Part shown: positions 1 through 5,172 of the stretch, piece after piece | Numbering within the stretch: the first letter of the stretch is position 1 | Layout: every line of letters begins with the position of its first letter | NCBI GenBank assembly: GCA_947457285.1 | Contig: CANGVZ010000206.1 | Location: 1 to 5,172, forward strand | Source: Flavobacteriales bacterium | Lineage (GTDB): Bacteria; Bacteroidota; Bacteroidia; Flavobacteriales_D; Sanyastnellaceae | Reading direction: 5' to 3' | Length of the DNA stretch: 5,172 nt | Notes under the pieces: model-generated | The model's input: only the letters and a program-made list of their open reading frames with translations | What the model was told of the DNA's origin: nothing | The model's database searches: none | Translations under genes and position numbers: made by a program

Positions 1-125
1 GGTGTAACCGCATATTCGCGATAATTGGTATTGAGATCGCTCATGGCTGTTACATCATAGAGAGGCTGAGCCTTCACTATAGCAGAAAGCAACAAAATCA
101 ATGATATGAGCAGTAGATTTCTCAA
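1..125 (-). CDS. N-terminus of an exported protein, possibly PD40/OmpA-type envelope protein (partial)
   Basis: Forty-one full codons are visible before the left edge. The frame opens with TTG at 125-123, which shares two bases with the TGA stop of the PorP/SprF gene. It continues as a strong signal peptide (MRNLLLISLILLLSAIVKAQ), then PLYDVTAMSDLNTNYREYAV. An in-frame TAA lies 14 codons before this TTG and no ATG or GTG intervenes, so TTG is the only reasonable start. A GAGAG stretch lies just upstream and may aid initiation. The overlap implies translational coupling within one operon. The phrase DLNTNYREYAVTP resembles the first strand of PD40/WD40-like repeats (typically an L-N-x-x-Y-x-x-x-x-P pattern), and proteins combining PD40 repeats with an OmpA domain often follow PorP/SprF genes. 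That assignment is inference from a very short sequence; export is well supported. Confidence 0.72.
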   Translation of the reverse strand, partial: MRNLLLISLILLLSAIVKAQPLYDVTAMSDLNTNYREYAVT

Positions 126-1045
126 AAGATCTCTCTTGGATTGAAGGATTTTATTTTAAAGCCAAATTCATACTGCAGATTTATTTCGTGAGAACCTGCA
201 TTGAATGAACGGAGGGCGCCTGTGCCATAATCAAACGCATATCCCAGTTTGAATTGATTGTTGATTTGATATTCTACCAGTGCTACTAGAGAATTATCAA
301 TACGCCATGATAGTCCTGCGCCGATATGTTCTTTGTATTGAAAAATTGCATTGATATCAATGGTTTTGCTATTGTAATTTATGTAGCGGAAAAGTGCACT
401 TGTTTTGATGCCAATATTTTCATTAACTGAAATGATATAGCCCGCGTGTGCTATAAGATTGATGTTGTCGGTATCGACGGATGCGCGCACACTTTCATCA
501 GCTACATTATAAGTGCGTTTGAAAAATCCGGGTACAGCGATGCCTGCAAACATTTTTGGAGCGCTGTAGTAAAGACCTGTACCAAGGTCTGGAAGAATCC
601 GGGATCTTAGATTATTGCTGAAGGCTGGATCATTGGGGTCAACCGTTACAACATCTGTAAACTTTACTGTTGTGAATTGAGGACCTCCGCTGATGGCAAA
701 TGCTAATGATTTTTTTTCTCCCAATTTCAAGCGATACGCCAGGCTAAAGGAAAGGGATGTATTTGCGGTCACTCCATGTCTGTCATTTGCTACCAGTAAT
801 CCAAAAGCGAGACGTTCACGTTTGGATGGGCCATGAATTGAAACAACCTGGGATATTGGAGCTCCTTCAAACGAGGCCCATTGACGGCGGTGCATGGCGT
901 TGGCAGTAAAGACACCTCTGCTTCCTGTATAGGCAGGGTTAACTACCAAACCATTGAGCATGTAGTGACTATACAAGGGCTGATGTTGCGCCGTGCAAGC
1001 GAGTGTTCCCGAAAGGAACATAAGTATGATGAGCAGTTTTTGCAT
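122..1045 (-). CDS. PorP/SprF family type IX secretion system outer-membrane protein
   Basis: This 307-residue protein has the usual length for the PorP/SprF family. Residues 1-20 are a signal peptide (MQKLLIILMF... ending CTAQ). The mature protein opens with the family hallmark QPLYSHYMLNG followed by VVNPAYTGSRG (22-44), then RRQWASFEGAP (54-63), GLLVANDRHGVT (82-93), LPDLGTGLYYS (151-161) and the C-terminal YDYGTGALRSFN-type segment with GSHEINLQYEF (269-294). The rest is alternating strand pattern, consistent with an outer-membrane beta-barrel. SprF, a family member, is needed for secretion of the type B cargo SprB in Flavobacterium johnsoniae; by position this protein probably serves the cargo encoded 17 bases upstream. 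I chose the ATG at 1045; a TTG four codons earlier (1057) would only add MLHP before the signal peptide. A TLAC motif in the signal peptide is not a proper lipobox. A symbol is not given because many paralogues exist. Confidence 0.92.
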   Translation of the reverse strand: MQKLLIILMFLSGTLACTAQHQPLYSHYMLNGLVVNPAYTGSRGVFTANAMHRRQWASFEGAPISQVVSIHGPSKRERLAFGLLVANDRHGVTANTSLSFSLAYRLKLGEKKSLAFAISGGPQFTTVKFTDVVTVDPNDPAFSNNLRSRILPDLGTGLYYSAPKMFAGIAVPGFFKRTYNVADESVRASVDTDNINLIAHAGYIISVNENIGIKTSALFRYINYNSKTIDINAIFQYKEHIGAGLSWRIDNSLVALVEYQINNQFKLGYAFDYGTGALRSFNAGSHEINLQYEFGFKIKSFNPREIF

Positions 1046-1062
1046 AGGGTGGAGCAAATACG

Positions 1063-4000
1063 CTATCTATTTATGATAATGTATCCTGTGTGTGTTTTAT
1101 CTAATATGGGTGATTCAATTACGCAGTAATAGGTGTCATTTGGAAGCTCGCTACCTGATTTAGATATACCGTTCCAGTCGTTTTTATAATTGTCGCTCGC
1201 AAATACTTCCTCGCCCCAGCGATTAAGTACTTTTATTGAAACGCTCTCTTTATTTCCAATGCCTTTGATTTCAAAAGTGTCGTTGATATTATCGCCGTTT
1301 GGTGAGAAGCCTGTTGGTATAATCAATCCTTCTACAATGATGATCACGCTATCTTTCACTGCTGTACAAGGACCATTGGTGATGATCCAGTACAATACGT
1401 TTTCGCCTGGTTGTAATCCATTCACAATGGTATTTGGATCTTCTTTATCTTGAAAATTAATGTCGGTATTATTTGAGCTCCACATGGCCTGCCCAATAGT
1501 AGTGGCGGTGGCATTAAGTGTGGTTTCACCAAGGAATGAAATTGTCTGATCAGGGCCAGCTTCTGCGGTTGCGGGCGATTCGAAGAATGAAATTGTTACG
1601 TCATCAATGGTGGTGCAAAATTCATTCACCACGGTCCATGTGAATGTTACGGCTCCAAATCCATTTGCTATCACTTGCGTTGTTGGATCGCCTGCGCCAG
1701 TGGTATAGCTTACACTTTGAGAAGCGGTCCATGTACCTGTACCATGAGGTGGTGCATTGCCATCAAGGAAGATAGTGTTGCCACATATTTCTTGATCAGC
1801 TCCTGCTTCAGCGATGGGCTTTTTGGCAAGGGTAATGAAAATTTGATCACTAACTGGCGCACATCCTGTGACTCCTTGGGCAGTGATGGTGAGTGTAACA
1901 CCTCCATTTGAAAACTCCTCGAGTGATGGAGTATAAGTGGGCTGGAGAATGTCGACAGATGGGGTGAATGAACCATTGCCTCCAGTCCATTGCAAAGAGG
2001 ATTGGTTGCTGGCCGTGGCTCCATTCAAAACGACTACTTGATCACTACAAACTTGTTGATCCTCTCCTGCAAAAACAGTTGGAGCTGAGCTAAATGTAAT
2101 AGTGATTTCATCGTTCGCACTTCCACAAACAGAGTTTCCGAAAGCGGTAATCGTAAGCGTTACACTCCCCGCTTGAATTTCTTCTGTGGTTGGGAGATAA
2201 GTGTTGGTTGCTGCGTTGCTTCCATTTACGAATGTCCCAGCACCTCCAGACCATGCCACTGAAATGACATCTTCACCGAGTGTAGGATTTAAATTGACGT
2301 CGGCAGCGTTACCGCAAAGATTGATATCTGCGCCAGCATCTACAGTTGGCGGATTGCCAGAGTCTACAATAGTTACTGTGGCTGTACAAGTGCTTTGAAG
2401 ACCGCTGGGATCAGTCACAGTTAAAATGATATTATTCTCGCCCAAATGCGAACAGTTAAACTCACTTTGGGAGATGTTTATATTCGAAATTGAACAATTG
2501 TCGAATGAGCTATTGTTAATTTGATCATGATTAATACTCGCTACGCCGCTCGCATCGAGCTGTACTTCGATGTTGTTACATTGAGCAGTTGGCTGAATAT
2601 TATCCACTACTGTTACTACAGCCGTGCAAGAATTCGAATTGCCATGTGAGTCAACAGCGGTAAGTAGCACTTGATTCGGTCCAATGTTGGAGCAGTCAAA
2701 TTCTGTTTTACTTATTGTACGTTCTACAATATCACACGCGTCGAATGATCCTCCGTCGATTTGATCAATAGAAACTCCAATAGTGCCATCCGATGTAAGG
2801 GGCAGCGTCAAATTGCTGGCACATTCCATCGTCGGTGCGGTGATATCATTTACATGAACTTTTGTATTGCAAGTAACCGGTAAAATACCTCCGTCGTCAT
2901 CTTCATCCTGGAAGAAGGCAGTCCAGACAACCGTTGTTGTACCCACTGGGAACGTAGCATTAGTAATGCTTGAAGAGTTATTGAAATTATTGGTAACTGT
3001 TATTGGCTCACAATTACCAGAGATTACAGGACTAATCAAAGAAACGATTGCAGAACAAGAATTTTCGTCGGTATTTCTAAAGATTTCAGGCACACATAGG
3101 ATGGAGGGTTCTAAAGAAACGTTCTCGACAAATACACTCGTAGTGCATTGTTGTGTACTGCCATTGAAGCCTATGGCCTCGAATGTTACAACTGTTGTTC
3201 CAAAAGGAAGTATTTCTGGGGCATTGTTTTCTCGAAATTGAACAACACAAGAATTTATAATTTGAGATTCTGGGAATTGATAGTTTTCCAAGCCGCACTC
3301 CGAATTACTATTGAGAGTTAAAGAAGCAGGACAGAGGAGGGAGAAATCCGACAATCCCGTTGTCGTGGATTGAGAGTATTTTCCATAAATACTGCTGGGG
3401 TCACTGCCTCCGAATGGACTCATAGAAAGGCCTGTTTGAGATGAACTAAACCCTGTGAAATAGACAAGGCCAAGACCTCTCAAAAAAATATCAGTAAATT
3501 CATCACTTTGATTGCCATTAATAGATTGAGTCCAAAGATTGTCGGAGTCTCTAGTCATGGCTTTTATCCAGGCATTTTGACTACTTCCGTTTATGATAAT
3601 GTTTGCGGCATTATTAAGGGTTTCAAATACAATATTGTCACTGGTTGCACCTGCCAGGTAAACGCGCTTTTGAACGTCACTTTCAATAGCAGTGATGTAG
3701 TTGTCGCTAGTATTACTGCCCGCAGGGAACAATCTTATAAGCTCAGACTGCCCTGTTGTTGCTGCTCTGCGTTGGAACAGGATTGTAGGAAGCGACCCGC
3801 TGGGAATTAGATTTAGCCCAGCTTCAATCGATGTGGGAGTGCTAACTGATGAAGTTAAGGTTGCTGCAACATAAACTTCATCACAACTCACACTCACGAA
3901 GGGTCCCGAATTAACTAGAACACTGCTAGGCAATAGTTCTGTTCGCGACCATTGCAATTCACCTTCTGCCGATATCTTGAACAACGCAATGGATGTTCCA

Positions 4001-4929
4001 TTCGCCAAAAGTTGAGGCCCGTTATTTATTGGGGAGCCATCTTCATAACTATAGCAGCGATAATTTGAATCGCCAGAAAGAATAGTAATTAGATAAAAAT
4101 TATCTCCATCGGTATCCAAACTTCCTGTTAATTTATTCGCATCGCTTAGATCATAACTGAAAGAAGGGCTGGTATAAGCTCGGTACCATTCGCACTGTCC
4201 AGCATAATTAATTTTTGCGATATACGCACCTTTCCAGTCATCTTCATCGGAAAGGTCAAGTCCGAAGATTTCTAAATTATTAGAAGCGTCATCATCGGAG
4301 TCCGAAGAGTTTGTGAACAGACCACTTACTGCCACACCATCCCCAGCATCCACTAACTCCAAGCCAGCATTGTCTTCATCTGAGCCGAGTCTATCCATCC
4401 ATCTTAACTCACCTGCATCATTTATAGAAATTACGACGGCATTTTGATTGTCTCCAAAAACTTCAAAGTCGGTGGCTGATATATCTGAGGTATAATTAAT
4501 GCTTGAGGGAAAGGATAAAAACCCAGTGAGGTAAACGTTTCCATCACTACCTACGGCGATGTCGAGAATTGCATCGTCATCTGGACCGCCTCCTGTAATA
4601 AACCATTGAAGGTTGCCTTCAAAATCAATCTTTGCAATAAACAAATCTTCCCCGCCTTGGGCTGCAAAGGTCTCCAAAGCAGGTTGATCTACATTTCCTT
4701 GGATGCTATTGATATTGAAAAAATCATGAGGGTCAATCAACTCTCCTGCTGATACTTCAAGACTTCCGGCTATATAAGTGCATTGCTTAGTTTCATCAAC
4801 GGCGATCGCATAAGCGTAATCATTGAAATTGTTTTCTGAACCAACAATGACTTCAAGATTTTGGGCATTGCTCTCCACGCTGAAACAGCAGAAAGAAACA
4901 AGACATATTAAGGTTAGGAGTAAACGCAT
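1063..4929 (-). CDS. Large multidomain T9SS cargo protein with type B (gliding-motility-associated) C-terminal sorting domain
   Basis: This 1288-residue protein is secreted to the cell surface or medium. Residues 1-23 form a Sec signal peptide ending NAQ. Residues 24-521 hold seven related blades, each of the kind FIAKID-x-G-LQW followed by D-x-x-GNVYLTG, resembling SBBP beta-propeller repeats. Residues 533-856 hold four HYR-like, cysteine-bearing domains. Residues 858-1200 hold four PKD/Ig-like repeats starting AGADQxxC. Residues 1203-1288 are the type B T9SS sorting domain, with GFSPNGDNINDTF, NRWGEEVF, NDWNG and a final GYIIINR. In this family the C-terminal domain targets the protein to the T9SS translocon; the stalk of Ig-like domains and a distal propeller suggest adhesion or binding, but no ligand can be inferred. 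The ATG start is directly followed by the signal peptide, and the TAG stop is 17 bases before the PorP/SprF gene. No catalytic motif was seen. Family membership is very likely; the specific role is unknown. Confidence 0.93.
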   Translation of the reverse strand: MRLLLTLICLVSFCCFSVESNAQNLEVIVGSENNFNDYAYAIAVDETKQCTYIAGSLEVSAGELIDPHDFFNINSIQGNVDQPALETFAAQGGEDLFIAKIDFEGNLQWFITGGGPDDDAILDIAVGSDGNVYLTGFLSFPSSINYTSDISATDFEVFGDNQNAVVISINDAGELRWMDRLGSDEDNAGLELVDAGDGVAVSGLFTNSSDSDDDASNNLEIFGLDLSDEDDWKGAYIAKINYAGQCEWYRAYTSPSFSYDLSDANKLTGSLDTDGDNFYLITILSGDSNYRCYSYEDGSPINNGPQLLANGTSIALFKISAEGELQWSRTELLPSSVLVNSGPFVSVSCDEVYVAATLTSSVSTPTSIEAGLNLIPSGSLPTILFQRRAATTGQSELIRLFPAGSNTSDNYITAIESDVQKRVYLAGATSDNIVFETLNNAANIIINGSSQNAWIKAMTRDSDNLWTQSINGNQSDEFTDIFLRGLGLVYFTGFSSSQTGLSMSPFGGSDPSSIYGKYSQSTTTGLSDFSLLCPASLTLNSNSECGLENYQFPESQIINSCVVQFRENNAPEILPFGTTVVTFEAIGFNGSTQQCTTSVFVENVSLEPSILCVPEIFRNTDENSCSAIVSLISPVISGNCEPITVTNNFNNSSSITNATFPVGTTTVVWTAFFQDEDDDGGILPVTCNTKVHVNDITAPTMECASNLTLPLTSDGTIGVSIDQIDGGSFDACDIVERTISKTEFDCSNIGPNQVLLTAVDSHGNSNSCTAVVTVVDNIQPTAQCNNIEVQLDASGVASINHDQINNSSFDNCSISNINISQSEFNCSHLGENNIILTVTDPSGLQSTCTATVTIVDSGNPPTVDAGADINLCGNAADVNLNPTLGEDVISVAWSGGAGTFVNGSNAATNTYLPTTEEIQAGSVTLTITAFGNSVCGSANDEITITFSSAPTVFAGEDQQVCSDQVVVLNGATASNQSSLQWTGGNGSFTPSVDILQPTYTPSLEEFSNGGVTLTITAQGVTGCAPVSDQIFITLAKKPIAEAGADQEICGNTIFLDGNAPPHGTGTWTASQSVSYTTGAGDPTTQVIANGFGAVTFTWTVVNEFCTTIDDVTISFFESPATAEAGPDQTISFLGETTLNATATTIGQAMWSSNNTDINFQDKEDPNTIVNGLQPGENVLYWIITNGPCTAVKDSVIIIVEGLIIPTGFSPNGDNINDTFEIKGIGNKESVSIKVLNRWGEEVFASDNYKNDWNGISKSGSELPNDTYYCVIESPILDKTHTGYIIINR
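1066..1323 (-). other. Type B T9SS C-terminal sorting domain (CHU_C / gliding-motility-associated family)
   Basis: The last 86 residues match the family from end to end: a P-x-GFSPNGDNINDTF opening at 1205-1219, VLNRWGEEVF at 1234-1243, NDWNG at 1250-1254, LPNDTYYCVIE at 1262-1272 and the closing GYIIINR. The family directs proteins that reached the periplasm by Sec through the outer-membrane T9SS translocon. Unlike type A domains, type B domains are known in some species to depend on a PorP/SprF-type partner, and one is encoded directly downstream here. Cys1269 stands where the motif more often has an aromatic or aliphatic residue. Confidence 0.93.
1330..2358 (-). repeat. Four PKD/Ig-like tandem repeats of the cargo protein
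   Basis: Repeats begin near residues 861, 950, 1038 and 1119, with the phrases DAGADINLC, FAGEDQQVC, EAGADQEIC and EAGPDQTIS. Repeats 1 and 2 also share a Trp-containing strand (VAWSGG, LQWTGG), a YxPxxEE segment, VTLTITA and a second cysteine (935, 1023). Repeats 3 and 4 are more divergent, with TWTVV and LYWII in the matching strand. In repeat 4 the first cysteine is replaced by Ser1131 while the second (Cys1188) remains. These are probably extracellular spacer domains. Confidence 0.75.
2362..3333 (-). repeat. Four HYR-like, cysteine-bearing domains of the cargo protein
   Basis: Four domains of about 75-85 residues lie at roughly 533-603, 612-694, 703-776 and 784-856. Each has four cysteines: 533/545/561/595, 612/625/640/687, 703/732/746/768 and 784/812/826/848. 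The first two carry the HYR-type phrase PxGTTxVxxxA (575-585 and 661-671). The last two are clearly alike in sequence, with matching DQI-x-x-x-SFD, S-x-x-EF-x-CS and SCTAxVTxVD motifs, and probably arose by duplication. Such Ig-fold modules are typical stalks in Bacteroidota surface proteins and are not expected to be catalytic. Confidence 0.75.
3367..4860 (-). repeat. Seven-bladed beta-propeller-like region (SBBP-type repeats) of the cargo protein
   Basis: Seven degenerate repeats end in similar strands: YIAGSL (52-57), YLTGFL (133-138), VAVSGLF (199-205), FYLITIL (278-284), VYVAATL (352-358), VYLAGAT (423-429) and VYFTGFS (489-495). Repeats 2 to 7 each begin with a strand such as LFIAKIDFEGNLQW (96-109), AYIAKINYAGQCEW (235-248) or IALFKISAEGELQW (314-327). 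Repeat 1 lacks that first strand, and a matching strand appears after repeat 7 (SIYGKYSQS, 513-521). This is the count and arrangement of a closed seven-bladed propeller. Acidic loops (for example 210-214 and 228-231) could bind calcium. The fold is inferred from the repeat pattern. Confidence 0.72.
4861..4929 (-). other. Signal peptide of the cargo protein
   Basis: Residues 1-23 have one arginine at position 2, a hydrophobic core (LLLTLICLVSF) and an end at SNAQ before NLEVIV, as expected for signal peptidase I cleavage. Two adjacent cysteines at 14-15 lie inside the core and do not make a proper lipobox, so a lipoprotein is unlikely. T9SS cargo first crosses the inner membrane by Sec, so this peptide is required by the secretion model. 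Confidence 0.88.
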
Positions 4930-5036
4930 CTTATCGGTTTTGGCAATACATACCCGATTATACGCATACTATACCTAACAGTTACGTTTTAATTCTTTTT
5001 TTTTGCTTATTAAGTTGTTGAGAACTAAAAAACTAC
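4930..5036 (-). other. AT-rich intergenic region between murC and the T9SS cargo gene
   Basis: This gap of 107 bases holds no reading frame of note. On the minus strand it contains, in order, a run of nine A (4996-5004), an AT-rich stretch, a cluster of five GTAT tetramers (4946-4974) that includes a TATAAT hexamer, and then the ATG of the cargo gene. No GC-rich hairpin followed by a U-run is visible after murC. Termination there is therefore either factor-dependent or absent. The length and composition suggest that the cargo operon has its own promoter here, but this is inference. Confidence 0.6.
4957..4962 (-). promoter_or_regulatory. Weak promoter candidate (TATAAT) upstream of the cargo gene
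   Basis: The minus strand reads TATAAT about 27 bases before the cargo ATG, with the A9 tract a further 33 bases upstream, where an UP-like element could sit. There is no good TTGACA or TTG element at the proper distance. The hexamer also does not match the usual Bacteroidota -7 consensus (TAnnTTTG). The position is plausible but the call is weak, since such AT-rich hexamers occur by chance. Confidence 0.2.
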
Positions 5037-5172
5037 TCAATTTTTGAGGAGGTTGTTAATCACCGGCACAAGAGCGTCTATGTCTCCCGCCCCGAGGGTA
5101 AGGATAACACCTTTTTGAATTTCACCGATTTTGCCCAACAAATTTGGCTTTTGAATAAGGCTTTTGTTTGGA
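5037..5172 (-). CDS. murC: MurC C-terminus (UDP-N-acetylmuramate--L-alanine ligase), partial
   Basis: Only the last 44 codons and the TGA stop are in the window; the gene enters from the right edge. MurC is the cytoplasmic Mur ligase that uses ATP to add L-alanine to UDP-N-acetylmuramate, the first step in building the peptidoglycan stem peptide. The recognisable part is the tail segment GVILTLGAGDIDALVPVI. MurC proteins typically end with such a hydrophobic strand followed by LGAGDI and a short final helix. Mpl, MurD, MurE and MurF lack this GAGDI ending, so MurC is preferred, although the catalytic and ATP-binding parts cannot be seen. The next gene on the same strand starts 107 bases downstream and is a surface protein. 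It is not ftsQ, which commonly follows murC in the division and cell-wall cluster of Bacteroidota. Identification rests on a short motif and is good but not complete. Confidence 0.85.
   Translation of the reverse strand, partial: PNKSLIQKPNLLGKIGEIQKGVILTLGAGDIDALVPVINNLLKN

Noticed and set aside
122..1045. Lipoprotein reading of the PorP/SprF signal peptide (TLAC)
   Set aside because: The -3 position is Thr where Leu, Val or Ile is expected, and the next residues give a good signal peptidase I site ending TAQ, as is usual for this family.
1046..1057. TTG at 1057 as the start of the PorP/SprF gene
   Set aside because: It would add only four residues (MLHP) before a signal peptide that already begins properly at the ATG at 1045.
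881..1129. Plus-strand open frame of 82 codons crossing the cargo/PorP junction
   Set aside because: It is antisense to two well-identified genes, has unremarkable composition and has no recognisable features.
1710..2024. Minus-strand frame of 104 codons within the cargo gene
   Set aside because: It is an alternative frame of the PKD-like repeats. The main frame carries conserved domain motifs throughout, so this is not a separate gene or a frameshift product.
1330..2823. Tandem repeats considered as a CRISPR or DNA-level satellite array
   Set aside because: The repetition is of protein domains of 75-90 residues with diverged DNA; there are no short identical repeats with unique spacers.
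2867..3241. Plus-strand open frame of 124 codons
   Set aside because: It lies wholly inside the cargo gene, antisense to HYR-like domains whose reading is well supported. Its product shows no signal peptide, motif or domain and looks like a reverse-strand shadow.
5018..5040. Inverted repeat TTGAG/CTCAA at the end of murC, considered as a terminator
   Set aside because: The arms are only five bases with a 13-base loop, one arm overlaps the stop codon and no U-run follows on the minus strand.

Overview
The window is a stretch of Bacteroidota chromosome in which every gene I can support lies on the minus strand, so transcription runs from high to low coordinates. The assignment to Bacteroidota rests on gene content. 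There is a large secreted protein ending in a type B sorting domain of the type IX secretion system (T9SS, the CHU_C / gliding-motility-associated C-terminal family), followed directly by a PorP/SprF-family outer-membrane protein. The DNA is moderately AT-rich, and none of the starts has a strong Shine-Dalgarno sequence, which also fits the phylum.

Layout in the direction of transcription: (1) 5172-5037 is the last 44 codons of murC (UDP-N-acetylmuramate--L-alanine ligase), cut by the window edge. (2) 5036-4930 is a 107-base AT-rich gap with no clear terminator, a weak promoter candidate and a cluster of GTAT repeats. (3) 4929-1063 is a 1288-residue T9SS cargo protein. It has a signal peptide, a seven-bladed beta-propeller-like region, four HYR-like domains, four PKD/Ig-like domains and the type B sorting domain. 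(4) After a 17-base gap, 1045-122 is a PorP/SprF-family protein with a clean signal peptide. (5) 125-1 is the N-terminus of a third exported protein. Its TTG start overlaps the PorP/SprF stop codon, and it runs off the window.

Genes 3 to 5 are so tightly packed that they probably form one operon. The likely reading is a cargo-plus-partner module: the PorP/SprF protein helps its neighbour's type B cargo through, or attaches it at, the T9SS outer-membrane machinery. The third gene starts like the PD40/OmpA-type envelope proteins often found beside such pairs, but only 41 full codons are visible. The module type is known. What merits a second look is the cargo's architecture (a propeller that seems to close by strand exchange, and one Ig-like repeat missing half of its cysteine pair), the unusual TTG start, and the position of a surface-protein operon directly after murC. 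I see no RNA genes, mobile elements, CRISPR arrays or plus-strand genes.
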